Assembly (NCBI GenBank): GCA_014874485.1
Contig: JADBJK010000012.1
Span: forward strand, 1 to 45,121
Length of the DNA stretch: 45,121 bases
Reading direction: 5' to 3'
Source of the DNA: Chloroflexota bacterium
Lineage (GTDB): Bacteria > Chloroflexota > Anaerolineae > DTLA01
Shown here: positions 7,698 through 16,507 of the stretch, piece by piece
Layout of the letters: each line of letters starts with the position of its first letter
How positions within the stretch are numbered: the first letter of the stretch is position 1
Program-made: the position numbers and the translations under genes
The notes under the pieces: model-generated
What the model was told of the DNA's origin: nothing
The model's input: the letters and a program-made list of their open reading frames with translations, nothing else
The model's database searches: none

Positions 7698-10453
7698 CGT
7701 AGCCCTCCTTGCCGTGCCGCCGCAAGGATTCGTTCGGGCGTGGCGGGAATCTCCCGAATGCGCGCCCCCACCGCCCGCGAGATGGCGTTGATGATGGCGG
7801 GGGCCGTGGGGAGAATGGGCGCTTCGCCCAGGCCCTTCGCGCCGAAAGGCCCCTGGTAACTCGGCACCTCCACGAAGATAACCTCTATGTCGGGCATCGT
7901 CTTGGCGGTGGGGATGTAGTAGTTGGAGAAGCCCGTGGTAACGCCCGGCACGAACTCCTCCATCAGCGCCGCGCCCAGGCCCATGACGATGGCCCCCTCC
8001 ACCTGCCCCCGTGCATCGCGCGGGTTGATGGCCCGGCCCACGTCGTGCGCGGCCACCACGTGGGTTACCCGCGCCTGACCGGTGGCAGTGTTCACCAGCA
8101 CCTCCGCCACCTGTGCACCGGTAACGAAGTGGGGCGTGTACACCTCCCGCTCGTAGTTCGGGAACTGGGCGCGCAGATCCAGCACGCCCATAACCTTGCG
8201 CGACTGCCCCAGCCGCTCCATCTCGGCGGCGACCTCGCTCAGCCGCAAGGAGCGGTGCGCGTCGCCCCCCGCCATCACGCGGTCATCCGCCAGGACGACG
8301 GCCGACGGCGGGCAGTCCAGCATCTCCGACGCCACCTCCGCCACCACCTCACGCAGCGCCGTTACCGCGCGGCACACGGCCCCGCCGACCCAGTACGTGG
8401 CCCGCGAGGCTCCGGGCACGCTGCTGTCCAGCGTCGTCGCCGTGTCCGCGTTCACCAGGCGGATGGCGTCGCGCGAAACGCCCAGCGTCTCGGCGGCCAG
8501 TTGCACGATAACCGTCGCGATGCCCTGCCCGTAGTCCGGCGCAGAGCAGTACACGATGAACCGCCCGTCCAGCCCCAGTTCCGCCTCCGCCGCCACGCGC
8601 GGAATCCCGTACTTGCCGAAGCGATACCACATCCCCGCCAGGCCCACGCCCTTGCGCCACGGGGTGTTGCGCTCGCCCTCGTTGAACGCGCGCGCGGCGG
8701 CCTCAAGCGCCTGGTAGCGCGGGCGGATGGCCTCCAGCACCTGCCGGTAGCCCAGCGACTCGGCCACGGGATAGCCCAGCCAGGTGGTCTCGTGCTGGGC
8801 AATCGCATTGCGCAGGCGAAACTCCACCGGGTCGTCGCCCAGGCGCTGGATCATCTCGTCCAGCGTGCACTCCAGCGCGAAGTTGGACTGGGGCGTGCCG
8901 TAGCCGCGCATCTGGCCCGCCTTCGGGCCGTTGGTGTACACGCTCTGCGCGAAAGCGTCCACGCCCCGCCAGCGGTACGCCCCGCCGCCCGCGACGATGG
9001 CGTAGTTGGGGATGTAGTACCCGCCGGAGTCATACGCGCCGGTGTTCGCCGTAACGCGCAGGCGCAGGCCCGTCAGCATGCCATCCCGCATGGCCCCGAC
9101 CGTGTAGTGGCAGACGTAGGGGTGGCGTTTCGGCGACGCGTCAAAGGATTCGCGGCGGGTGTAGGCAATCCTCACCGGCCGCCGCATGTGGTACACCGCC
9201 AACGCCGTCGCCGCCACCAGCCACGGGTCCTGCCGCTTGCCGAAGGACCCGCCGGTGGGCGGCATGATGACCCGCACCTGCGACGGCTCCAGCCCCAGCA
9301 CCGGCGCGGCGAAATCCCGATGCCAGTGGGGTTCGTGCGTCCCGCTGACGACGGTGATTCGGCCCTCTTCGTCTATGTATCCCAGCGCCGCCTCGCGCTC
9401 TATCGTGGCGTGCTCCAGATACGACGTGCGGTACGTTGCGTCCACGACCGCGTCGCTGGCCGCCAGGGCCGCATCGGCGTCGCCGTGGGTTATGGCGAAG
9501 GTGCTCAACACGTTGCCGTCGGCGTGGATGGGCACGGCGTCGGGGGCAAGGGCCTCTTCGGGGTCCAGCACCGCAGGCAGCGGCTCGTAGGCCACTTCCA
9601 CCGCCGCCACGCCCGCCTGGGCCGCTTCGGGCGTCGCCGCGATGACCAGCGCGACCGCGTCGCCCACCATCTTGACGGTGCCGCCCACGGGCACGAGCAC
9701 CGTTTCGTCTTTGCTGTACCCCTCAATGCTGTTCTCGCCGGGGATGTCGGCAGCCGTCAGGACGCGGAGCACACCCGACACTTCTAGTGCCTTCTGCGTG
9801 TCTACGGCAACCACGCGGGCGTGGGGATGGGGGCTGCGCACGACCCTCATGTGGAGCGCGTCGGGCATGGGCATGTCTTCCACGTACCGCGTGCGGCCGG
9901 TAACGCGCTCGGCGATGTCCACGCGCAGCAGGTCGCCGCCGATGGGCCTGGCCTGGGCCGCCGCGCCATCGGGCGACGCCTCGCCCCGCATCTGCGCCGC
10001 CGCCAGTTCCACGGCAGTGATAATCCGCGCGTAGCCGGTGCAGCGGCACAGGTTGCCCTCCAGCGCCTCAATGATGTCCTGGCGGCTGGGGTTGGGATTG
10101 CGTGCCAGCAGGGCCGCCGACGACATGAGCATCCCAGGCGTGCAGTAGCCGCACTGGACGGCCCCGGTCTCGGCGAACGCCTTTTGGAGCGGGTGCAGGC
10201 GGTCGGGGTCGCCAAGCCCCTCCACGGTCAGCACTTCGCGCCCCTCCACCTTGCCCGCGGGCGTCAGGCACGAGCGCACCGGCACCCCGTCCAGCAGCAC
10301 CGTGCAGGCCCCGCATTCGCCCTCCAGGTCGCACCCCTGCTTGGTCCCCGTCAGGCCCAGATCGTTGCGGAGCACCTCCAGCAGCGTGCGCATGGGGTCG
10401 GTGCGAACCGTTACGGCCTTCCCGTTCAGCGTGAAGGAGATGGTCGCCTCCAT
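7694..10453 (-). CDS. Molybdenum hydroxylase, fused 2Fe-2S and molybdopterin subunits
   Basis: A 919-residue fusion of the small and large subunits of a xanthine-dehydrogenase-family hydroxylase. Residues 1-150 are the 2Fe-2S part, with C41, C47, C50 and C62 for the plant-type cluster and C101, C104, C136 and C138 (QCGYCTPG, CRCTGY) for the second cluster. The rest is the Mo-cofactor part, with YGQG and, near the C-terminus, GAKGLGEAP holding the catalytic Glu (E877). Such enzymes add water-derived oxygen to a carbon of an N-heterocycle or aldehyde. Most family members keep these two parts on separate chains or in one three-part chain. It follows mttB3 by six bases and overlaps the FAD subunit gene. 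Substrate unknown; an imidazole, purine or pyridine ring is possible. Confidence 0.92.
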   Translation of the reverse strand: MEATISFTLNGKAVTVRTDPMRTLLEVLRNDLGLTGTKQGCDLEGECGACTVLLDGVPVRSCLTPAGKVEGREVLTVEGLGDPDRLHPLQKAFAETGAVQCGYCTPGMLMSSAALLARNPNPSRQDIIEALEGNLCRCTGYARIITAVELAAAQMRGEASPDGAAAQARPIGGDLLRVDIAERVTGRTRYVEDMPMPDALHMRVVRSPHPHARVVAVDTQKALEVSGVLRVLTAADIPGENSIEGYSKDETVLVPVGGTVKMVGDAVALVIAATPEAAQAGVAAVEVAYEPLPAVLDPEEALAPDAVPIHADGNVLSTFAITHGDADAALAASDAVVDATYRTSYLEHATIEREAALGYIDEEGRITVVSGTHEPHWHRDFAAPVLGLEPSQVRVIMPPTGGSFGKRQDPWLVAATALAVYHMRRPVRIAYTRRESFDASPKRHPYVCHYTVGAMRDGMLTGLRLRVTANTGAYDSGGYYIPNYAIVAGGGAYRWRGVDAFAQSVYTNGPKAGQMRGYGTPQSNFALECTLDEMIQRLGDDPVEFRLRNAIAQHETTWLGYPVAESLGYRQVLEAIRPRYQALEAAARAFNEGERNTPWRKGVGLAGMWYRFGKYGIPRVAAEAELGLDGRFIVYCSAPDYGQGIATVIVQLAAETLGVSRDAIRLVNADTATTLDSSVPGASRATYWVGGAVCRAVTALREVVAEVASEMLDCPPSAVVLADDRVMAGGDAHRSLRLSEVAAEMERLGQSRKVMGVLDLRAQFPNYEREVYTPHFVTGAQVAEVLVNTATGQARVTHVVAAHDVGRAINPRDARGQVEGAIVMGLGAALMEEFVPGVTTGFSNYYIPTAKTMPDIEVIFVEVPSYQGPFGAKGLGEAPILPTAPAIINAISRAVGARIREIPATPERILAAARQGGLR

Positions 10454-10459
10454 GGTCGC

Positions 10460-11917
10460 CTACTTGCCCCTCCGCTCCCGCGCCTCGGCCGTCTCCAGGA
10501 TGGCGTGGATGCGCGACTCGGTCTCCGCAGGCAGCGGCGGCACGCGGTGATTCGCCAGGATGTCCCGCAGTTTCGCGCGGATGCGCTCCAGCGTCGTCAG
10601 CGAACCGCCCTTCTCCCAGTTGACCCAGGGGTCGCGGTCAAAGATGGTGGGCATCCAGATTTCCGAGCGGCAGAGTTTGGCCGTCTCCTTGGTGGACAGG
10701 AACTCGCCGCCGGGGCCGACGCGGTCAATGACGTCCAGCATCATCGTCGCATCACTGACCTCAATCCCGCGCAGGATGCGCCGCGTCATGGCGATGATCT
10801 CGTCGTTCATGACCACGGATTCCAGCGAGCCAATGTCGGCGCAGTCCAGGAAGCCGATGTCGTGAACCAGGCTGGCCCCGCTCAAACCGGACAGGATCAC
10901 CTGCACGGTGCTCTCTATCGCCGCCTGCAGGTCCAGCACTTTCGCCTCGGACGCGCCCGCCGTGCCCATGAACGGCACGCCCAGATAGCGCGAGATGTCC
11001 GACATGGCCGCGCTGTACAGGCTCATCTCCGGGCCGCCGTAGGCCGGGCGGCCGGTGCGCAAATCTGTCGGCTCGGGCACGCCCCCGATGCAGATAGGCG
11101 CACCGCGCGCCTTCAGTTGCACCGCCACCAGGCCGGTCAGCGCCCCGGCCAGGTAGGACACCAGAAGCCCGGCGCCCGTGATGGGAGCCGTGCTGCCCGC
11201 CGCGCCCCCTCCCAGGTAGATGATCGGAACCCCGCGCTCGGCCATCCACAGCACGTTGCCCATGTCGTGGTCCGTCGCCATCAGCGGGGCCTGGAACGTG
11301 GCAAAAAACGCCAGGAACGGCCGCCGACGCAGGGCCTCCTCGCTGCCCGCCACCGCCACGGCCATGTCGTAGATGTCCCGCACGTTGTCCAGGTTGTAGG
11401 CCCAGGCCATGACGGGCTTGGTGGTGTTCATCACCATCTCGGCGAACTCGTACACGGGGGCCAGGTTGGGCGTTACGTCGCCGATAAGCCCCAGCCCCAT
11501 CACGTAGTCAATGTTGGGCAGGGCATCGCACACCTTGGCGGTCAGGCCAGGGTCGCCCTGCCGGGTCTTGCGCCGCTCGCCGGTCTCGGGGTCCACGAAG
11601 TTGGTGCTCGTCAGTCCGGGGCCGAAATGCACGCGGTCGGGCACCACCTGGATGCGCGGCTTGCCGTCGCGGCTCCAGAGCGTGAACGTGCGCGGCGTCG
11701 CGGCCACCGCGTCCTGCACGATGTGTGGCGGGATGCGCACCCGCACGCCGTCCACGCGCGCGCCGGCCCGCGCGAAGAGTTCTCGCCCCTCGGCGTTGTG
11801 CACGTCCACCCCCGTGCGGTTCAGGACCTCCAGCGCGGCGTAGTAGATGGTCCGCGCCTGCGCATCCGAAAGCACGCGGAACTGGGGTGTCTGATGAGCG
11901 CTGTAATTCGTATCCAC
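10460..11917 (-). CDS. MttB-family (COG5598) methyltransferase, non-pyrrolysine, paralogue 3
   Basis: A 485-residue MttB-superfamily protein with a GTG start preceded by GAGGG. Segments: IYYAALEVLNRTGVDVHNAEGRE near the start (shown here in part), NTTKPVMAW, SLVHDIGFLDCA. It departs from its neighbours in one place: the GxGSDC motif of paralogues 1, 2, 4 and 6 reads GPGLTSTNFVD here, so the Cys is missing. The pocket segment is GVPEPTDLRTG. No amber codon in frame. It sits 39 bases after mttB4 and six before the Mo-hydroxylase gene, so it is inside the operon. A methyl donor different from that of paralogue 4 is likely (inference). Confidence 0.88.
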   Translation of the reverse strand: MDTNYSAHQTPQFRVLSDAQARTIYYAALEVLNRTGVDVHNAEGRELFARAGARVDGVRVRIPPHIVQDAVAATPRTFTLWSRDGKPRIQVVPDRVHFGPGLTSTNFVDPETGERRKTRQGDPGLTAKVCDALPNIDYVMGLGLIGDVTPNLAPVYEFAEMVMNTTKPVMAWAYNLDNVRDIYDMAVAVAGSEEALRRRPFLAFFATFQAPLMATDHDMGNVLWMAERGVPIIYLGGGAAGSTAPITGAGLLVSYLAGALTGLVAVQLKARGAPICIGGVPEPTDLRTGRPAYGGPEMSLYSAAMSDISRYLGVPFMGTAGASEAKVLDLQAAIESTVQVILSGLSGASLVHDIGFLDCADIGSLESVVMNDEIIAMTRRILRGIEVSDATMMLDVIDRVGPGGEFLSTKETAKLCRSEIWMPTIFDRDPWVNWEKGGSLTTLERIRAKLRDILANHRVPPLPAETESRIHAILETAEARERRGK

Positions 11918-11956
11918 TTGAACCCTCTTTTCCTTCGTATCAGAGTATGCGCCGCT

Positions 11957-13396
11957 CTATTGGGCGCTGGACACAATCTCCCACACGCGCTGCTTCACAT
12001 CGGGCGGCAGCGGCTTGGGTTGGTGGTCGCGCAGGATGTCCCGCACCTTGGCCGCGAGCCGCTGGCCCAGGGTCGTGGCCCCCGCCTCCAGCCACTGGGG
12101 CCGCGTCCGCCGGTCCAGCAGGCTCGGGAACCAGAACTCGCGGAACCGCTTGAGCGTGGCGCGAGTGGCAAGGAAATTGCCGCCCGGCCCGACCTCGTCC
12201 AGTTCGTCCACCATGAGCGTGGCGTCGCTGACCTCAATGCCCTTCATCAGGTGGTCGGTCATCGCCACGAGTTCATCCGTGAGCACGATCATCTCAAACG
12301 AGGTCGTCAGGCCGCTCTCCATGTAGCCCACGTCGTGAATCAGGTTCGCGCCGCTGAGTTTCGCCATGAGCACCGACAGCATGGCTTCCAGCGCCGCCTG
12401 CTCGTCCATCACCTTCGCGTCGGAGCACCCCGCGTATCCCCACGTCGGCAGGCCGTACCAGCGCCCCATCTCGGCCACCGCCGCCTTGGTCAACTGGAAC
12501 TCGGGCGAGGCGTAGCAAATCTGCATGGCGCCCATGTCCATGTGGTGCAGCCCCGCGCCGAATACGAAGGGCGCGCCGGGCTTGCGCAACTGATGCACGA
12601 CCAGACTGCTCAGAATCTCCGCCAGGGACATGACGAGGCCGCCCGCCATGGTAATCGGCGCGGTCGCGCCCATCTGCGGCCCCGGCGAGTGCACCACGGG
12701 CAATTCGTGCTCAGCCATCAGCAGCAACTTGTCCACCGCCGTCTCCGATTGCTGGAGCGGCGACGACGGCTCGGAGTACAGTAGGATGTGCTGCTGCGCG
12801 CGCAGGGCCTCGTGCCCGCCCGCCACCGCTGCCGCCATGTCAATCGCCCGCCGACAACTGGCCCCGTCGTTGGTAACGAACACGATGGGCTTGGTCGTGT
12901 GCTCCAGCATCAGCGCCATCTGCACGTCGTAGGTGAGCGCCGGATCCACGTCCGACGGGATGCCGATGGACATGACGAAGTGGATGTTCGGCAGCGCGTC
13001 GCACAGGCGGTAGCCGTTCACGATGTCGGCCTGGGTGAACGGGCGATGCGCGCCCGTTTCGGAATCCAGCAGGTTGAGACAGTCGGAGCCGGTGCCGAAG
13101 TGCGTCTTCGTCCCTTCCAGCAGCATGGCCGGCGCGCCGTCCCGGTCGCACATGACGATGCGGCTCGGCGGCGACGCCAGCGCCTCGTCCACCAGTCGCG
13201 CGGGGAACTTCACCAGGTTGCCATCGGACACGAAGGCCCCGGCCTTCTTGAGCATCTCCAGCGCCCCTCGGTGATGGAAGCGGATGCCCGTGCGGCGCAG
13301 GACTTCCAGCGCGGCCAGGTGCAGGTCTTCCTTCTGGGTGTCCGACAGGAGCGCGAACTGCGGCGATGTGAATTCAATGCGGTCTGCGGATCTCAT
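11957..13396 (-). CDS. MttB-family (COG5598) methyltransferase, non-pyrrolysine, paralogue 4
   Basis: A 479-residue MttB homologue. The frame is open further upstream, but the ATG at 13396, eight bases after GGGGAG, matches the family N-terminus (LHLAALEVLRRTGIRFHHRG) and overlaps the stop of methylaspartate ammonia-lyase by four bases (ATGA). Motifs: GTGSDCLNLLD, EHTTKPIVFV, SEPSSPLQQSET, GAGLHHMDMG, GYAGCSDAKVMDEQAAL and NLIHDVGYMESG. It resembles paralogue 2 throughout. The tight coupling to the ammonia-lyase gene ties the demethylation step to amino-acid breakdown. It should deliver methyl groups to the only corrinoid protein in the window (30531-31163). Confidence 0.9.
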   Translation of the reverse strand: MRSADRIEFTSPQFALLSDTQKEDLHLAALEVLRRTGIRFHHRGALEMLKKAGAFVSDGNLVKFPARLVDEALASPPSRIVMCDRDGAPAMLLEGTKTHFGTGSDCLNLLDSETGAHRPFTQADIVNGYRLCDALPNIHFVMSIGIPSDVDPALTYDVQMALMLEHTTKPIVFVTNDGASCRRAIDMAAAVAGGHEALRAQQHILLYSEPSSPLQQSETAVDKLLLMAEHELPVVHSPGPQMGATAPITMAGGLVMSLAEILSSLVVHQLRKPGAPFVFGAGLHHMDMGAMQICYASPEFQLTKAAVAEMGRWYGLPTWGYAGCSDAKVMDEQAALEAMLSVLMAKLSGANLIHDVGYMESGLTTSFEMIVLTDELVAMTDHLMKGIEVSDATLMVDELDEVGPGGNFLATRATLKRFREFWFPSLLDRRTRPQWLEAGATTLGQRLAAKVRDILRDHQPKPLPPDVKQRVWEIVSSAQ

Positions 13397-14793
13397 GACG
13401 TTCTCCCCGTTGAGTTTGTATGGCATCTCTGACCGATCTCGGCCAGGGCGCGGCCCATCTCGTTCTGCGCCAGCATGACGGCCTCGTCCACGCCCATCCC
13501 CGGCTTCGCCATCACGATGTCCGGGCGGGCGGCCAGCGCCACGTGGACGCTCACGCGGGCCGAGATGTCCGTCTCGGCGCAACTGCCGCCCAGGAACGCG
13601 CCCACCCCGCTCTGCTTGCACACGAGCACGGCGTCCACCGTGTTGTGAACGCTGCCCAGGTCGGGCATCTTGATTTGAATCATGTCGGCGGCTTGGGCGT
13701 CCACGAAGGCGCGGATGTCGTCCAGCGTGTTGGCCCACTCGTCGGCCACCAGGTGCACGCCCATTCCCCGCGCCCGCACATACTGCCGGAGCGTGCGCAT
13801 GGCGTCTATCTGCGCGTCGCGGCTATCCATCATCACCGGGCATTCCACGCGCAACGCATACGGCCGAACTGCCGTCTCCAGCGCGTACAGGACGCCCAGC
13901 ACCTTGCCCAGGTTGTTGTCAAAGACCTGCCCCAGCGCCCCGTGCACGTCCAGGTGGATGGTGGGCCGATAGTCCGACCCCGCCAGTGCCTGGATGCGCT
14001 CCTTGACCCAGCGGGCGTACTGCACCAGTCCCGAACCGTCGCGGCCCAGTTGCTCCGGGATGTTGTCCACCAGCGCATGGGGAAGCGACGCCACGCGCCG
14101 GGCGATCATCTTGTCCACGTTCGCATACCGGTCGCCGCCCGACTGGGCGTGGATGGGCACCGGCTCGGACGGGAGCGGGAGTTCCCACTCTTCGGCGATG
14201 ACCTCGGCCATGGTCAGGCCACGCGCCAGGGCCGTAGCCTGGAGCAGCGCCTGGCTCACGCCGTACCGCACCGCCGTGTGCAGCGGCCGCGTTACCGCAA
14301 CCCGCTCCATCCGCGGTGACTCGCCGCCATCGCCCCGCAGGAAGCGGCCCGTGAGCAGGTCGCGGCGGGACACGCCACCCGCGCGCCGATCATGTGGCGC
14401 TTCGGCGGGCCGCTCCACGACGGCGGTCTCCACCAGGCCGTCTATCTTCGCGGCCAGCGTGCGGAACTCGGCCACCGACTGCCCTGCAAGCGCCGGAGCC
14501 ACAACCTGCCGCACCGCTGCGATGCCCTCGTCGGCGCGGAACACCGGCCAGCGCCCCGCCTTCCCGCTGTAGGCCACCGCCACGCAATCGCCCCACGCCA
14601 CGCGCCCGTTGTCCAGCACCAGTCCCACCGAGACCGCCTCGGCCACCTCGCGCACCCGCCGGAACCCGGGCGTAACGCCAGGCGCGGCGTATCGCTCGGC
14701 GACGGGCATGGGGCGCGACTGAAGGGCAGCCAGGTCTTCGCAGTAGTAGCCGCCCACCGAGGGCACGGCGAGGAGATGCGCAATCGTGGGCAT
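13393..14793 (-). CDS. mal: Methylaspartate ammonia-lyase
   Basis: A 466-residue enolase-superfamily enzyme that converts (2S,3S)-3-methylaspartate to mesaconate and ammonia, a step of glutamate fermentation by the methylaspartate route. Catalytic and metal residues line up: K375 in QIKMPDLG (general base), H215 in PVPIHAQSGGDRY, and Mg ligands D282 (HLDVHG), E317 (ECPVMMDSR) and D351 (VADEW). It is longer than the clostridial enzymes (about 413 residues), with extra sequence around residues 125-168. ATG at 14793 lies eight bases after the ferredoxin stop; the ribosome site is weak, so coupling is likely. Glutamate mutase, which makes the substrate, is not in the window. Confidence 0.93.
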   Translation of the reverse strand: MPTIAHLLAVPSVGGYYCEDLAALQSRPMPVAERYAAPGVTPGFRRVREVAEAVSVGLVLDNGRVAWGDCVAVAYSGKAGRWPVFRADEGIAAVRQVVAPALAGQSVAEFRTLAAKIDGLVETAVVERPAEAPHDRRAGGVSRRDLLTGRFLRGDGGESPRMERVAVTRPLHTAVRYGVSQALLQATALARGLTMAEVIAEEWELPLPSEPVPIHAQSGGDRYANVDKMIARRVASLPHALVDNIPEQLGRDGSGLVQYARWVKERIQALAGSDYRPTIHLDVHGALGQVFDNNLGKVLGVLYALETAVRPYALRVECPVMMDSRDAQIDAMRTLRQYVRARGMGVHLVADEWANTLDDIRAFVDAQAADMIQIKMPDLGSVHNTVDAVLVCKQSGVGAFLGGSCAETDISARVSVHVALAARPDIVMAKPGMGVDEAVMLAQNEMGRALAEIGQRCHTNSTGRTS

Positions 14794-14801
14794 AGTCCGT
14801 C

Positions 14802-15815
14802 TCACGGCATCCTGTCGGGGGCGGGGTCGAGCGGGCGCATGGCAATGGCCCCGGTCGGGCAGGAGTTGGCGCACAGCCCGCAGCCCCAGCACTTGGCGGG
14901 GTCAAACTGCACGTTGCGCAGGGCGATGCCTTTGCGGGTAACTTCTGCGCCATCGTGGTAGAACGCCCCGAAATGGCATCGTTTCACGCAAAGCCCGCAG
15001 AAAGAGCACGCATCGCGGTCGTAGGCTGCCACGTAGCGGCTGCGGGGCCAGACCCCCTTGCTGCCGATTTCGCGGGCGGCGTTGAACGGGTAGCAATCGC
15101 ACGCGCAGCAGTTGCAGATGGGCGACAGGCCGTGCGTCCGCCATTCGCTGTCGCCCGTGTGCATCAGGCCCTTCCGGTCGGCATGGCGCACCAGGGCCTT
15201 CGCCTCGCCGACGGTCAACCGCCGGCCGTGCCCCCTGTCCAACGCCTCGCGCGCCGACTTGTCCAGCCAGATGCACGTCTCCACCGGGCGGTCGCAGTTC
15301 TGGCCCAGGCGGCGGCAGTCGCACGGCTGAACCACGATGTCGGTGGCCGCGTCCAGCATCTCCTCCACCTCGTGCAGAAGGAGCACGTCGTTGTTGTGAA
15401 GCCCTTCCGCCGAGGGCGCGCCCGCCATCAACTGCTCCACCTTGGGCCGCACATGCGCGATGTACTCGTCCAGGTAGCGCCGATTGATGGCCTTGCGGGC
15501 CTCGGGCGGGATGTCGTCCCAGTTCTCAAACTTGGCGAAGACGTCCAGGCGGGAGTAGAAATCGGCCGCCGCGTAGGTCACAGCGTCGCCATCGCCCGAC
15601 CGGTTCACGATTCCCCGACGGTAGGCACGCTCAAGCAGGGCGCGCGCCTGCTCCTCGGGCAGCGCCAGTCGGCGGGCCACCTCGGCGGCGGTGAGCGCCT
15701 CGCCGTCCATCGCCACCACCAGCGCCATCTCCGCCTCGTCCACCATCATGGACAGGTAGGGCCGTGCCGGCTCCCAAACGTCAAAGATGCGGATGAATTC
15801 CTCTACAAGCGCCAT
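14802..15815 (-). CDS. Cysteine-rich 4Fe-4S ferredoxin with winged-helix N-terminus
   Basis: A 337-residue iron-sulfur protein. The frame is open upstream into the CBS gene, but the ATG at 15815 with GGGGA upstream is the sensible start. The N-terminal ~100 residues are helical and resemble a winged helix (LTAAEVARRLALPEEQARAL, split by family usage). Then come two cysteine groups, CDC...C....C (about residues 155-175) and CNCCACDC, and a C-terminal two-cluster ferredoxin: CSFCGLCVKRC and CWGCGLCANSC. That is 17 clustered cysteines, enough for more than two 4Fe-4S centres. It lies between the CBS-ACT gene and methylaspartate ammonia-lyase. A role as electron donor for corrinoid reactivation or for the lyase pathway is an inference. 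Cytoplasmic, no signal peptide. Confidence 0.8.
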   Translation of the reverse strand: MALVEEFIRIFDVWEPARPYLSMMVDEAEMALVVAMDGEALTAAEVARRLALPEEQARALLERAYRRGIVNRSGDGDAVTYAAADFYSRLDVFAKFENWDDIPPEARKAINRRYLDEYIAHVRPKVEQLMAGAPSAEGLHNNDVLLLHEVEEMLDAATDIVVQPCDCRRLGQNCDRPVETCIWLDKSAREALDRGHGRRLTVGEAKALVRHADRKGLMHTGDSEWRTHGLSPICNCCACDCYPFNAAREIGSKGVWPRSRYVAAYDRDACSFCGLCVKRCHFGAFYHDGAEVTRKGIALRNVQFDPAKCWGCGLCANSCPTGAIAMRPLDPAPDRMP

Positions 15816-15835
15816 GATGCCGTCCCCGGTGCGGG

Positions 15836-16489
15836 CTAGGTTTCCCGTATGTCCACAATCTGCTGGCCTTCCACCTGCGACAGGGCCGCAGCCACCTGTT
15901 CCTTCGCAACGTAGCGAATCTTGACCACCGCGTCCCACTTGCCGGGCTCGCGCGGGGCGGGCGCGCCACCCAGGGCCAGGATGCCCCACCCCTGCGCGGC
16001 GATGGCCCCCACCAGTTTCGCCAGTTCCCCGCGCACGTCGGGCATGCGCACCGTAACGCGCACCGCGGGCGTGGTGGCCGCCATCATCTGCATCAGGTGC
16101 GCCATCATGTCCACGTCGGTCAGGATTCCCACGACGAACTCGCCTTCCAGCACGGGCAGGCAGCCTACCTTGCGCTCCACCATCACACGGGCGGCGTCCT
16201 CTATCGTCGCGTCGGGGTGAATCGTGATCACGTCCCGCGCCTTGATCATCACGTCCCGCACGGTGAGCCCCGACAGGTAGCGGGCGATCTCCCACACGTC
16301 CAGGCTGCTCAGGCGGCGCGGGTCCACCAGCAGCGAACTCCGCGTAACCAGCCCCAGCAGCCGCTTGCCCTCGCCGACGACCGGCAGGTGGCGGATGCTG
16401 TTCTCGCCCATCAGCCGCTGAGCCTCCACGATGGACATGGACGGCTCGGCCAAAAACGGGTGGCGGGTCATGTAATCCTTGACTAACAT
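15836..16489 (-). CDS. CBS-domain pair with C-terminal ACT-like domain
   Basis: A 217-residue protein with two CBS domains (about residues 5-60, starting LVKDYMTRHP, and 78-135, starting TVRDVMIKARD) and a C-terminal ACT-like domain (about 142-215). The layout recalls AcuB-like proteins. CBS pairs bind adenosine nucleotides or S-adenosylmethionine; ACT domains bind amino acids. Together they suggest a small ligand-sensing regulator of a neighbouring enzyme, not a DNA-binding protein. AAGGAGG lies five bases before the ATG. It sits between hutH and the ferredoxin gene in the same operon. Confidence 0.82.
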   Translation of the reverse strand: MLVKDYMTRHPFLAEPSMSIVEAQRLMGENSIRHLPVVGEGKRLLGLVTRSSLLVDPRRLSSLDVWEIARYLSGLTVRDVMIKARDVITIHPDATIEDAARVMVERKVGCLPVLEGEFVVGILTDVDMMAHLMQMMAATTPAVRVTVRMPDVRGELAKLVGAIAAQGWGILALGGAPAPREPGKWDAVVKIRYVAKEQVAAALSQVEGQQIVDIRET

Positions 16490-16507
16490 GCGCCTCCTTC
16501 CGCAGGA

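Noticed and set aside
9821-12784. 987-residue open frame on the plus strand
   Set aside because: It lies antisense to the Mo-hydroxylase and mttB3/4 genes, is rich in Arg, His and Gln as expected for the opposite strand of GC-rich codons, and has no recognisable domain. The same holds for the long plus-strand frames at 617-2098, 3219-4694, 16625-18244, 18195-20759, 28844-30325 and 30637-32970, and the minus-strand frame at 35929-38439.
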